Assembly: GCF_001989615.1 (NCBI RefSeq)
Contig: NZ_CP019067.1
Span: 124,001-188,000 of the forward strand
Length of the DNA: 64,000 nucleotides
Source: Halorientalis sp. IM1011
GTDB lineage: Archaea > Halobacteriota > Halobacteria > Halobacteriales > Haloarculaceae
Direction: 5' to 3'
A program made the translations under genes and the position numbers. Below are positions 23,510 to 32,006 of the stretch, piece by piece. The notes beneath the pieces are model-generated. The model was not told the DNA's origin and made no database searches. It worked only from the letters and a program-made list of their open reading frames with translations. Each line of letters starts with the position of its first letter. Position 1 is the stretch's first letter.

Positions 23510-24351
23510 GCGGGGAGCAGTCGGACGAGGGCCGCATGGACAGCGAAGACCCCAACGACGGCGAACAGTACCACCTCGATGTCCGCCCCGAGGACGTGGC
23601 CGAAACCGTCCTCCTGCCGGGCAACCCCGAACGCGTCCCGAAGATCACCGACGCGTGGGACCACAGCGACGTGGTCGCCGAGCACCGGGAGTACCGCACC
23701 GCGACCGGTGCCTACGAGGGCACACCCATCTCGGTCACGTCGACCGGGATCGGCAGCCCCTCGGCGGCAATCGCCACGGAGGAACTCGCTCGCGTGGGTG
23801 CGGAGACGCTGATTCGCGTCGGCTCCTGCGGTGCGATCCGGGAGGAGGCGGCCGTCGGCGACCTCGTGATCACCCGCGGCGCGGTCCGGCAAGAGGGGAC
23901 CAGCGACGAGTACGTCCGCGAGGACTACCCGGCGGTCGCGAACCACGCCGTCGTCGCCGCCCTCGTCGCCGCCGCGGAACGGCTGGACTACGACTACCAC
24001 GTCGGCCTGACCTGCTCGACCGATTCGTTCTACGCGGGGCAGGGCCGCCCCGGTTTCGAGGGCTTCGAGGCCCGCGGGAGCGACGAACTGGTCGCGGAGT
24101 TGCGGGCCGCGAACGTCCTGAACTTCGAGATGGAGGCCAGCGCCATCCTGACGCTGGCGAACGTCTACGGCCTCCGGGCAGGTGCGGTCTGTTCGGTCTA
24201 CGCCAATCGCGTCACCGGCGAGTTCCGGACCGAAGGCGAGCGGCGGGCCGCGAAGACGGCGAGTCTCGCGACGCATCTGCTGGCGGAGATGGACGAGCGG
24301 GTTTCGGAGTCGGGCGCGAGCGAGTGGCACGCGGGGCTGGGGCTGGAGTGA
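23506..24351 (+). CDS. udp: Uridine phosphorylase (nucleoside phosphorylase)
   Basis: 281 residues. PNP/UDP family motifs are LLPGNPERV, VTSTGIGSPSAAIATEEL, LIRVGSCGAI, and NFEMEASAILTLANVYGLRAGAVCSVYANR. The FEMEAS segment and the phosphate-binding GIGSPS fit uridine phosphorylases. It cleaves uridine with phosphate to uracil and ribose-1-phosphate. The latter can enter the archaeal AMP/pentose-bisphosphate route. Translationally coupled to cdd through an ATGA overlap. Confidence 0.92.
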   Translation: MSGEQSDEGRMDSEDPNDGEQYHLDVRPEDVAETVLLPGNPERVPKITDAWDHSDVVAEHREYRTATGAYEGTPISVTSTGIGSPSAAIATEELARVGAETLIRVGSCGAIREEAAVGDLVITRGAVRQEGTSDEYVREDYPAVANHAVVAALVAAAERLDYDYHVGLTCSTDSFYAGQGRPGFEGFEARGSDELVAELRAANVLNFEMEASAILTLANVYGLRAGAVCSVYANRVTGEFRTEGERRAAKTASLATHLLAEMDERVSESGASEWHAGLGLE

Positions 24352-24383
24352 AAAAGAGCGGTTCGGGCCGGTGATCGACTGCG

Positions 24384-25064
24384 TCACCACGAGAGTACGA
24401 GCCGTTCGTCGGTCGCGTGACCGACGAGGACGAAGGCGGCCTCTAACATCCCACCGAACGCGAAGGAGAGCAAGTGGCCGAAGTGTGCGACCCAGGTCCC
24501 GTGGAGGGCGACGGCCACGACGAACAGCACCAGAAAGAAGGGGAGAAAGAGGCCGACCATGATGGTCAACAACCATTCCACCGATGCGTTCTGCATTGCG
24601 TCACCGACGGTCCTGACGATCAACACGCCGATGATGGCGAACGCGATGCCACTGGAGCCGACCACGGGACCGGAGCCGAGGTGGTAGACGAAACTCGCCA
24701 GCGCATCGGCTCCGACGACCACGCCGAGGACGTGCTTGTCGCTCGTCAGCAGCGTCAGCACGACCCCGAGTGGGACGAGCACGAGCATATTCCCCCGATA
24801 GTGGTCGAGACTCGCGTGGAAGAACTGGTTCGAGAGATGAAAGATTGGGTTGAACGGACTTGGGGACGGCCCGAACACGTCTTCGATCCTGACGCCGTTG
24901 GTGACAAGCAGCCAGCCGACCCCAGCGATCAGGAAGATCGTGAACGGGAACTTTCGTTTGAACTGGGAGAGGGCTCGAACGGTGGGCAGCCATCCGCTCA
25001 GGATCGGTCGACTCGGCACGAACGCGGTCGACTTCACGGACGCACGATAAAAAGGTAGCGTCAC
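24384..25064 (-). CDS. Rhomboid-family intramembrane serine protease
   Basis: Up to 226 residues with about six helices. The key elements are FFHASLDHYRGNMLVLVPLG (the HxxxN-like second helix), GSSGIAFAIIGVL with the catalytic Ser in GxSG, and HFGHLLSFAFGGM with the catalytic His, together the Ser-His dyad of rhomboids. They cleave membrane proteins within the bilayer; the substrate is unknown. The true start is uncertain. GTG 25064 is the longest option, but CTTTTTATC at about 25047-25055 looks like a TATA element, implying a start at or below GTG 25037. Confidence 0.82.
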   Translation of the reverse strand: MTLPFYRASVKSTAFVPSRPILSGWLPTVRALSQFKRKFPFTIFLIAGVGWLLVTNGVRIEDVFGPSPSPFNPIFHLSNQFFHASLDHYRGNMLVLVPLGVVLTLLTSDKHVLGVVVGADALASFVYHLGSGPVVGSSGIAFAIIGVLIVRTVGDAMQNASVEWLLTIMVGLFLPFFLVLFVVAVALHGTWVAHFGHLLSFAFGGMLEAAFVLVGHATDERLVLSW

Positions 25065-25077
25065 TGACGAGTCGGCG

Positions 25078-25292
25078 TCAGGCCGCCTTCAACTCGTAGT
25101 GCCAGCGGGTGAGGTGGACGAAGGCCAGCCCACCGGCGATACCGACGGTACCGGCAGGCTACGAACGACCGCGTCGCCGAGGGTGGCTGGTACGTCGTAG
25201 AACAGTAGTTCCAGGACGGTAACGACGGTCAAAACGAAAAGGAAGTAGATCGGTGTATACCGGACGGCCTCGCGTGGGGTCCAGGGCTCCAT
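25078..25292 (-). pseudogene. Small two-helix membrane protein broken by a frameshift
   Basis: The frame from ATG 25292 reads a membrane protein as far as LGDAVVRSL, then continues in a low-quality Ser/Pro stretch to a stop at 25089. In the next frame, from about 25155 down to a stop at 25078, the sequence reads AGTVGIAGGLAFVHLTRWHYELKAA, a convincing second helix and tail. Joining the two with one base added near 25152-25158 gives a sensible 71-residue protein. Either a one-base deletion has inactivated the gene or there is a sequencing error. Its neighbours are the rhomboid gene and NDH-2. Confidence 0.75.
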
Positions 25293-25341
25293 GTCCCGGA
25301 GTCGTCGTCCGGCCCTTTAGTGATGGTGACTCAACAGGAGT

Positions 25342-26505
25342 TCACATGTCGGGCCAGGCCTTCGCGGCGCGGCCCGGACCGGTGATAGAGGCGATCCAGC
25401 GGGCGGCGATGGCCTTCTTCAGGTTGCGGGCGAGGAAGCCGCCGAAGGTCTCCATCGGCATGTACTTCACGTCGTGGGCGACGGCGTCCTCGCCGACCGA
25501 GATGGCCGTCCCCTTGCTCTGGAACGTCCAGTCCTCGAGGGGCTGGCCGCGCATCGCGCGAGCCATGTTCGTCCCGACGTGGTCGGCGGCCTCCCAGGCG
25601 GCCTCGGCGGTCGGCGGCGCGGGGTTCTCGCCGGGCTGGTCGATGAGGGCGCAGTCACCGATGGCGAAGACGCGGTCGTCCTCCGTCTGGAAGTTCATGC
25701 CCGTGTTGATGCGGTGGTTGCGCTCGTCCTGTTCGAGGTCCACGTCGCTGACGGCGTCCTGACCCGTGATGCCGCCGGTCCAGAGGAGCACGTCGTAGTC
25801 GAGTTCGGTCTCGTCGCCGATGTAGACCGTCTCCTCGTCGACCTCGCCGATGAACTCGCCGGTCATGATGTTCACGTCCAGCGCTTCCAGCCGTTTGCGC
25901 AGGGCACCCTGAACTTCGGGGTCGTTGCCCGGGAAGATCTCGTCGAGGCCCTCGACGAGGTGGATGTCGATGGGCGCGCGGTGGTCGTCGCGGAACTCGG
26001 CAATCTCGCCGGCGCTCTGGATGCCCGACAGGCCGGCACCGCCGACGACGACCTGTGCGGGGTCGGACTGCGAGGCTTCGCGGGCGGCCTCCTTCACGTC
26101 TTCGTGGATGCCGAGCGCGTCGTCGAGTCCTTTCAGCGTGTGCGCGTGCTCTTCGAGACCGTCGATGCCGAAGAAGGCGGTCTGGGAGCCGATGGCGACC
26201 AGCAGGTAGTCGTAGTCGACCGCGGAGTCGTCGGCCAACTCGACTGTCCGGTCGTCGGTGTCGATGTCTTCGACTTCGCTCTGAACGAAGCGTGTGCTGG
26301 GGGATTTGATGTCCTCGACGGGGATCGTGATCTTGTCCTGAATGCTCGGGTCCCGGATGCAACGGTGGGACTCGTGGAGAACGAGGTGGTAGTCGACGTC
26401 GGAGATCCAGGTGATATCGGCGTCGTCGCCAACTTCCGATTCGAGACTCTTGATCGCGCCAGCACCGGCGTAGCCGGAGCCGAGCACGACGACATCGTCA
26501 GTCAT
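25342..26505 (-). CDS. Type II NADH dehydrogenase-like FAD oxidoreductase
   Basis: 387 residues. There are two Rossmann folds: the FAD site DVVVLGSGYAGAGAIKSL at the N-terminus and the NAD(P)H site VVVGGAGLSGIQSAGEIAEF at about 160. VFAIGDCALID with PPTAEAAWEAA is the second FAD contact of NDH-2 enzymes. The C-terminus is amphipathic (FGGFLARNLKKAIAARWIASI) and likely attaches it to the inner membrane face. NDH-2 passes electrons from NADH to menaquinone without proton pumping, relevant here because haloarchaeal complex I lacks the NADH-input module. Sulfide:quinone oxidoreductase is unlikely because its redox cysteines are absent. Confidence 0.85.
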   Translation of the reverse strand: MTDDVVVLGSGYAGAGAIKSLESEVGDDADITWISDVDYHLVLHESHRCIRDPSIQDKITIPVEDIKSPSTRFVQSEVEDIDTDDRTVELADDSAVDYDYLLVAIGSQTAFFGIDGLEEHAHTLKGLDDALGIHEDVKEAAREASQSDPAQVVVGGAGLSGIQSAGEIAEFRDDHRAPIDIHLVEGLDEIFPGNDPEVQGALRKRLEALDVNIMTGEFIGEVDEETVYIGDETELDYDVLLWTGGITGQDAVSDVDLEQDERNHRINTGMNFQTEDDRVFAIGDCALIDQPGENPAPPTAEAAWEAADHVGTNMARAMRGQPLEDWTFQSKGTAISVGEDAVAHDVKYMPMETFGGFLARNLKKAIAARWIASITGPGRAAKAWPDM

Positions 26506-26701
26506 ACCCGGATCTGAGTAGTCACCCGATACAAAGGCTTTGAAATCGCCATCCCCATGTCGTCAGTTTTTATAGGCGGCCCCGTTTCGAGGAGTGGGGT
26601 TCGGGGGATAGCGAGGGCGTTAGCCGGTGTTTCGACGGCTGGCGGAGTCGCGTCGGTGAAGCGGGACGAAGAAATCGTGGAGTCGCTGGACGGTCAGGCG
26701 G

Positions 26702-27235
26702 TCACTTCGCGACGTCGCCGACCGGGGCTTTCATGTCGTCGATCGTGAGGATGAGGATGTTGCTGGTGTCGTCTTTCCCCTCGATGGTGCCGATGATGCG
26801 GAGCTTCGACAGGGGTGTCGGGCCGACGGTCATGGTGTCGCCCTCGTGGAACTCCGAAATCGAACCCTGGAGCTTGATCTCGGCGCGGCACTCCTCGGGG
26901 TGGTGGACGCTCGTGAGGTCGATCTCCTCGACGTTCGCGCTCGGGACCTGCTCGCCGTTGTGTTTCAGGGGGACGTCCGCGGCCTCGTCCATGTTCTGGA
27001 CCTGGAGCGCCTCGTAGGCGTTCGAGGTCGGCTTGTAGCCACCTTTCGGCCCGGGTACACCCTCGACCAGCTGGAGGGCTTTGAGACTCTGCATCTGGTT
27101 GCGAATCGTGCCAGGGTTACGGTCGACCTGTTCGGCGATGTCCTCACCTTTGACCGCGCTCTCGGACTGTCGGTGAAGGTTGACCAGTTCCTGAAGGATG
27201 TTTTTCTGGCTCGGCGTGAGTTCGATTGATGACAT
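26702..27235 (-). CDS. Winged-helix transcriptional regulator with a C-terminal effector domain
   Basis: 177 residues. Residues 4-70 are a winged helix (LTPSQKNILQELVNLHRQ, KGEDIAEQVDRNPGTIRNQMQSLKALQLVEGVPGPKGGYKPT), in the Rrf2/TrmB style. The remainder (VEEIDLTSVHHPEECRAEIKLQGSISEFHEGDTMTVGPTPLSKLRIIGTIEGKDD) is a beta-rich domain that may bind a ligand or metal. The ATG at 27235 fits the TATA element at 27261-27268. Targets are unknown; the divergent epimerase is a candidate by position. Confidence 0.75.
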   Translation of the reverse strand: MSSIELTPSQKNILQELVNLHRQSESAVKGEDIAEQVDRNPGTIRNQMQSLKALQLVEGVPGPKGGYKPTSNAYEALQVQNMDEAADVPLKHNGEQVPSANVEEIDLTSVHHPEECRAEIKLQGSISEFHEGDTMTVGPTPLSKLRIIGTIEGKDDTSNILILTIDDMKAPVGDVAK

Positions 27236-27260
27236 TACGGGACGTTCGACGTAGCTTTCC

Positions 27261-27268
27261 ATAAAGCC
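27261..27268 (-). promoter_or_regulatory. TATA box of the 27235 regulator
   Basis: GGCTTTAT on the minus strand, 26-33 nt before the ATG at 27235, supports a leaderless start and the shorter protein. Confidence 0.55.
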
Positions 27269-27360
27269 GGCGGATAGCCGAATGTTCGCGGACGTGTCCG
27301 GGGGCCGAGAGCGGAGGGCTCCCGACGGCGCTCCGCGTCAGATGTTCCGGGAAACGACAC

Positions 27361-27368
27361 GTATTTGA
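27361..27368 (+). promoter_or_regulatory. TATA box of the epimerase gene
   Basis: GTATTTGA is 23-30 nt upstream of the ATG at 27391, in an AT-rich dip between the divergent regulator and the epimerase. Confidence 0.55.
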
Positions 27369-27390
27369 TTAGTGGCTAAGATGTCGAAGT

Positions 27391-28308
27391 ATGAAAGATA
27401 AACGCGTGCTCGTGACGGGGGGCGCTGGGTTTATCGGTTCGAACCTCGCGAACCATCTGGCCGCCGACAACGAGGTCATCGCCCTCGACGACGGCTACCT
27501 GGGGACGGACGAGAACCTCGACGACGAGGTCGAGTTCGTCGACGCCAGCGTCCTCGACGACGACCTGCCCGTGGACGTTGACGTAGTCTTCCACCTGGCG
27601 GCGCTGTCCTCGCTCCAGATGCACGAGGACGACCCCCAGCGCGGGGCCCGGGTCAACGTGGAGGGATTCGTCAACACGGTCGAACAGGCACGGGAGGCAG
27701 GCTGTGAGACGGTCGTCTACGCGACGACCTCCTCTATCTACGGCAGTCGGACCGAGCCCTCGCCCGAAGATATGCCCGTGGCCGTGAACACGGGCTACGA
27801 GGCCTCGAAACTCGCCCGCGAGCGCTACGCCGAGTACTTCGCCAACTACCACGACATGAACATGGCCGGCCTGCGCTTCTTCTCGGTCTACCAGGGCTAC
27901 GGCGGCGCGGAGGAACACAAGGGCGAGTACGCAAACGTCATCGCACAGTTCGCCGACGACATGGCCAACGGCGAGTCCCCGGTCCTCTACGGCGACGGCG
28001 AACAGACCCGCGACTTCACGCACGTCGAGGACATCGTTCGCGGGATCGAGACGACCGCCGACCACGAGTTGACCGGGATCTACAACCTCGGGACCGGCGA
28101 CGCCTACTCGTTCAACACCGTCGTGGAGATGCTCAACGACGAACTGGGGACCGACATCGAACCGGAGTACGTCGAGAACCCGATCCCCGAGGACGTGTAC
28201 GTTCACGACACCTGCGCGGACATCTCGAAGATCAACGCGGCGACGGGCTGGGAGCCCGAGATCGACTTCGAAGAGGGGATCGAGCGGGTCTGTGCGCAGT
28301 ACCAGTAA
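27391..28308 (+). CDS. NAD-dependent epimerase/dehydratase (UDP-sugar 4-epimerase-like)
   Basis: 305 residues of the extended SDR family. VLVTGGAGFIGSNLA is the NAD-binding GxxGxxG. DVVFHLAALSS, then ATTSSIYG supply the catalytic Ser/Thr, and GYEASKLARERYAEYF gives YxxxK. DFTHVEDIVRGIE and YNLGTGDAYSFNTVVE follow the UDP-glucose 4-epimerase/dTDP-glucose dehydratase order. It works on a nucleotide sugar, possibly for surface glycan synthesis together with the mutase at 20880. Substrate not determined. Confidence 0.88.
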   Translation: MKDKRVLVTGGAGFIGSNLANHLAADNEVIALDDGYLGTDENLDDEVEFVDASVLDDDLPVDVDVVFHLAALSSLQMHEDDPQRGARVNVEGFVNTVEQAREAGCETVVYATTSSIYGSRTEPSPEDMPVAVNTGYEASKLARERYAEYFANYHDMNMAGLRFFSVYQGYGGAEEHKGEYANVIAQFADDMANGESPVLYGDGEQTRDFTHVEDIVRGIETTADHELTGIYNLGTGDAYSFNTVVEMLNDELGTDIEPEYVENPIPEDVYVHDTCADISKINAATGWEPEIDFEEGIERVCAQYQ

Positions 28309-28338
28309 TTTTGTAGGTCGGCGACAGAGGTCGAGGTG

Positions 28339-29259
28339 ATGGACCGCAACGTGCGGATCGTCGGCGTCCCGATGGACCTCGGGGCGGACCGACGCGGCGT
28401 CGACATGGGTCCCTCGGCCATCCGATACGCGGGCCTCGCCGAGGAGATCGAGGGCCTGAACGTGGCTTGCACCGACTGGGGCGACGTACACGTCCCGCGG
28501 CCCGAGGGGAGCGACCCCGACGCCGGCACGCCGGACACGGGCGACGCCAAGTTCCTCGGCGAGACCGAGACCGTCTGTACTCGCCTCGCCCACGAGGTCG
28601 CCGACACCGTCGAAGAGGGGGACGTACCGCTGGTTCTGGGCGGTGACCACTCGATCGCTGTCGGGACCGCGGGTGGCGTCTCCCGCGAAGCCGAGACCGG
28701 CATCCTCTGGTTCGACGCCCACGGCGACTTCAACACGCCAGCGACGACGCCCAGCGGCAACGTCCACGGGATGAGCCTCGCCGCCATCCTCGGGAAAGGA
28801 ATCTTCGCCGACACCGACTGGGCACCGGCTCCGAACGTCTCCGAGGAGAACGTCGCCCTGGTCGGCCTGCGCAGCGTCGACGAGGGCGAGCGGGAGAACA
28901 TCCGCGAGAGCGACGTGACCGCGTACACGATGACCGACGTCGACGCCCGCGGCGTCACGGAGGTGGTCACCGAAGCGCTCGATATCGCCAGCGACGGTAC
29001 CGACGGCGTCCACGTCAGCCTCGATCTGGACTGGCTCGATCCCACCGAAGCGCCGGGCGTCGGTACCCCAGTTCGCGGCGGCGTCTCGTATCGGGAAGCC
29101 CACGCCGCCATGGAGTTGATCGCCGAACGCACTGCCGAGGCCGGCCGACTGTCGAGTATGGAACTCGTCGAGGTCAACCCGATCCTCGACCAGCACAACC
29201 AGACCGCCGAGTTGGCCGTGGAACTCGCCGCGAGCGCGCTCGGGAAAGTGATCCTGTGA
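28339..29259 (+). CDS. rocF: Arginase (ureohydrolase family)
   Basis: 306 residues. The binuclear manganese site is complete: GGDHSI, WFDAHGDFN and SLDLDWLDP. VGVPMDLGADRRGVDMGPSAIR is the characteristic N-terminal arginase segment, and the N-terminal GxxRxGxxxGP helps to separate arginase from agmatinase. It hydrolyses arginine to ornithine and urea. Haloarchaea use this for arginine catabolism. The ATG at 28339 directly follows a GTG at 28336, which could also serve. It is 30 bp after the epimerase on the same strand. Confidence 0.9.
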   Translation: MDRNVRIVGVPMDLGADRRGVDMGPSAIRYAGLAEEIEGLNVACTDWGDVHVPRPEGSDPDAGTPDTGDAKFLGETETVCTRLAHEVADTVEEGDVPLVLGGDHSIAVGTAGGVSREAETGILWFDAHGDFNTPATTPSGNVHGMSLAAILGKGIFADTDWAPAPNVSEENVALVGLRSVDEGERENIRESDVTAYTMTDVDARGVTEVVTEALDIASDGTDGVHVSLDLDWLDPTEAPGVGTPVRGGVSYREAHAAMELIAERTAEAGRLSSMELVEVNPILDQHNQTAELAVELAASALGKVIL

Positions 29260-29423
29260 CGCGCTCGTGTCCGGATCGCCGGATCGGTATCCGTCACTGT
29301 TTTGGTTCGTCTGGCACTCACACCGATCATCGAACCTTCGACGACACCGACCGAGTCGTGGACGTGTAGGCGCGTTTCAGTCCCCGTCGTGTCGATAGTG
29401 ATCGATCCACCCACACCTTGACA

Positions 29424-30323
29424 ATGCCCGGAATCGACCGCGGCATCGGCATCACCGAGTTCTTGCACGAAGGGACAGATGTAGCCGTAATCGCGCTGTT
29501 CGGTCTCCTCACGCAACTCGGGGACGTCTGGTTCCTGTTCGCCCTCGGGAGCGTCCTCTATCTGGCTGGGACCGAATTGCCCAGCGTGTACGTCGACAGG
29601 CGACACGGACTGTTCGTCCTCGCGCTCGTGTTCGCCTACGTCGCGCTCGTGGGCGCAGTCAAAGCGCTCTTCGGCCTCCCGCGGCCGCCCGGTGCCGCCG
29701 ACGCGCCCGCGGTGGCGTGGCTCCCGCCCGTACTGGCCGCGGTGTTCGAGAACATCGCAACCGGTACGGGTCCGGGATTCCCGAGCGGCCACGCCCTCGG
29801 GTCGACGATGGTCTGGGGCGGGGTGGCGCTCGTCCTCGACGACCTGTCCGACCGCGTGCGGTTCGGCCTCGCGAGCGTCGTCGTCACGATAGTCGTCACC
29901 TCCCGGCTCGTCCTCGGCGTCCACTACGCCGTGGACGTGATCGCCGGGATCGCCCTCGGTCTCGCGGTGCTGGGAGCCTGCTACTGGCTCGCGGACGGTG
30001 GCACCGCTCCCGGTCGCGTTCTCGCCGTCGCGGTCGCGGCGGGGATCGTCGGGGTGGTCGTCGATGGCTCCGGCGAGAGCGTGGCGGCGGCCGGGACCGC
30101 GATCGGCGGCTGGCTCGCGTGGCGCACCGTCGCCGACGCGACACCGAGCCGTCCCGCGAACCGCCGCGAACTGCTTGGCAGCGCCCTCGTACTGGTCGCG
30201 GTCGGGACGCTGTTCGGCGCGTTCTACGTGCTCGACCCGCCCGTGCCGGTCGCGTTCGCCGGTGCCGCAGTGGCGGGCGGCGGTGTCGTCGCGGCCCCGG
30301 TGCTGGGCGAACGGTTTGCCTGA
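29424..30323 (+). CDS. PAP2-family membrane phosphatase
   Basis: 299 residues, largely hydrophobic with eight or nine helices. The three PAP2 motifs are KALFGLPRP, PSGHA within FPSGHALGSTM, and SRLVLGVHYAVDV, so the active-site Arg and both His are present. It probably removes a phosphate from lipid phosphates such as isoprenyl pyrophosphate or phosphatidate-like archaeal lipids, at the outer membrane face. The C-terminal half is a hydrophobic extension of unknown role. The ATG at 29424 is preferred over TTG 29418. Confidence 0.85.
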   Translation: MPGIDRGIGITEFLHEGTDVAVIALFGLLTQLGDVWFLFALGSVLYLAGTELPSVYVDRRHGLFVLALVFAYVALVGAVKALFGLPRPPGAADAPAVAWLPPVLAAVFENIATGTGPGFPSGHALGSTMVWGGVALVLDDLSDRVRFGLASVVVTIVVTSRLVLGVHYAVDVIAGIALGLAVLGACYWLADGGTAPGRVLAVAVAAGIVGVVVDGSGESVAAAGTAIGGWLAWRTVADATPSRPANRRELLGSALVLVAVGTLFGAFYVLDPPVPVAFAGAAVAGGGVVAAPVLGERFA

Positions 30324-30372
30324 CCCCGGTTACCCGGGAAAACCCCTTGTCGCCGGTGGCCGACGTGAACGC

Positions 30373-31164
30373 ATGGACTTCGCAACCAAGCAGTTGATCG
30401 ACCTGAGCGTCGGCCTCGAACCGGGCGTCGCCAGCGAACCCTTCCCGCCCGAGATCGAGTACATGGACCACGAGGCGGGCGCGGCCAGCCTCGCGGAGAA
30501 CCTGCAGGCCATGGGTCACGACGTCGACGGCGAGGAGTTCCCCGACGGACAGGGGCTCGCGTGGGAGGAGGTCACCGCGATCCCCCACGCCGGCACGCAT
30601 CTGGACGCCCCGTGGCACTACGGCCCCGAGTGCGACGGCGAACCGGCGAAGACGATCGACGAGATCCCGCTGGAGTGGTGTTGCGGGAACGCCGTGATCC
30701 TCGACTTCAGGGATCTGGCGGCCGGCGCGGAGATCACGCCGGAGATGCTCGACGAGCGACTGGCCGACCTCGATCACACGCTCTCGGCCGGCGAACTCGT
30801 CTTCATCGAGACCGGTGCAGACGAGTTGTGGGGTGAGCCGGAGTACCTGACCGAGTTCCCGGGCATGGGCGCGGCGGCGACGAAACACCTCGTCGAGCGC
30901 GGAGTGAAAGTGATCGGCACCGACGCCTACGGCTTCGACAAGCCCTTCGACGAGATGGGCCGTCGCTACGTCGAGAGCGGCGACGAGGCTGAACTCTGGC
31001 CCGCCCACTTCGCGGGTCGGGAGGTCGAATACTGCCAGATCGAGAAGATGGCCAACCTCGACGAGTTGCCCCGCCGGACCGACGTGCCGGTCGTCACCTT
31101 CCCCGTGAAGATCGAGAGCGCGAGCGCGGGGTGGGTGCGTCCCGTTGCGATGATCGAGGAGTGA
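30373..31164 (+). CDS. Cyclase-family hydrolase (kynurenine formamidase-like)
   Basis: 263 residues. The metal-binding signature HAGTHLDAPWHY (HxGTHxDxPxH) is intact, followed by FIETGADELW and the segment GVKVIGTDAYGFDKPF, typical of the cyclase superfamily. Members include N-formylkynurenine formamidase and isatin hydrolase; the substrate here is not determined. It is 49 bp after the PAP2 gene on the same strand. The ATG at 30373 fits the beginning of homology (IDLSVGLEPG). Confidence 0.85.
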   Translation: MDFATKQLIDLSVGLEPGVASEPFPPEIEYMDHEAGAASLAENLQAMGHDVDGEEFPDGQGLAWEEVTAIPHAGTHLDAPWHYGPECDGEPAKTIDEIPLEWCCGNAVILDFRDLAAGAEITPEMLDERLADLDHTLSAGELVFIETGADELWGEPEYLTEFPGMGAAATKHLVERGVKVIGTDAYGFDKPFDEMGRRYVESGDEAELWPAHFAGREVEYCQIEKMANLDELPRRTDVPVVTFPVKIESASAGWVRPVAMIEE

Positions 31165-31173
31165 GGCGGCGGA

Positions 31174-31983
31174 TCAGATGTCGTCGGTGTCGACGGTGAC
31201 ACTCCCGCCGGGTTCGTCGGTCGGTTCGGTCCAGAAGGCGAGGACGGTCATGGTCGCGATCTGGGGAACGCCGACCAGCACCGTCGCGAGGCCGCCGCCG
31301 AAGAAGCCGAACTGCCGCGACAGGCCGAACACACCCAGGGCGACGAAGAGGAGGCCGATCGAGATTCCGTAGCCCGCCATCCGATCCCAGCTCTTCCGGA
31401 CCGCAGCCGTGATCGACTCGCCACGCGCGACCAGTGGGAACGCGACGAACAGGCGGGCGGCGCCGAACAGAATCAGGAGGAACGCCGGCACGACGAGGAG
31501 GGGTGCTGTCCAGACGAGTACGTAGACGGGGAGCAGGGCCAGCCCGAATCCGACCACGTAGCCGATCGCACGTGCTGCCGAACTCGCGTCGAGCGAGCGG
31601 ATGCCGGGCCGGAGACCGCCCTCGTACATTCCGGTGACGGCGACCGCACCGGCCAGTGCAGTGGTCCCGGTCGTCGCTGCGGCGAACAGCGCTCGCTCGG
31701 CGAGCCAGCGGAGTTTGAGCCCCCACAGGGCTGTCGGCGGCGTCGTCACGCGCCGCTGTTCGACCGGCACGATCGGTAGTTTCAGATCGACGCCGCTCCC
31801 GGTCACCGACTGGGCCGTCGTGACCGGGACGGGATCGGTGAGCATGGCTTGCTCGACGCCGACGATCACGAGTCCGGCGACGAGGAAGGGGACGAACAGT
31901 GCGGGTCGGCTGAGAAAGACGCTGGTCCCGTGGCTCAGTGCCCCCGTGACGCCTCCTCCCAGTGTCTCGTCCCGTGCCGACAT
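31174..31983 (-). CDS. Multi-pass membrane protein of unknown function
   Basis: 269 residues from the ATG at 31983. There are about five or six helices, with long hydrophobic runs at 23-45, 95-120, 145-190 and 210-250. A middle helix pair with FVAFPLVARGESITAAVRKSWDRMAGYGISIG resembles the membrane helices of DUF4013/DUF7847-type archaeal proteins. No active-site motif is seen. The upstream in-frame extension is Arg/Pro-rich and was rejected. The gene for the beta-propeller protein lies 23 bp upstream on the same strand, so they may be cotranscribed. Confidence 0.65.
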   Translation of the reverse strand: MSARDETLGGGVTGALSHGTSVFLSRPALFVPFLVAGLVIVGVEQAMLTDPVPVTTAQSVTGSGVDLKLPIVPVEQRRVTTPPTALWGLKLRWLAERALFAAATTGTTALAGAVAVTGMYEGGLRPGIRSLDASSAARAIGYVVGFGLALLPVYVLVWTAPLLVVPAFLLILFGAARLFVAFPLVARGESITAAVRKSWDRMAGYGISIGLLFVALGVFGLSRQFGFFGGGLATVLVGVPQIATMTVLAFWTEPTDEPGGSVTVDTDDI

Positions 31984-32006
31984 CCCGGGAACGCGGTATG
32001 GCACGA

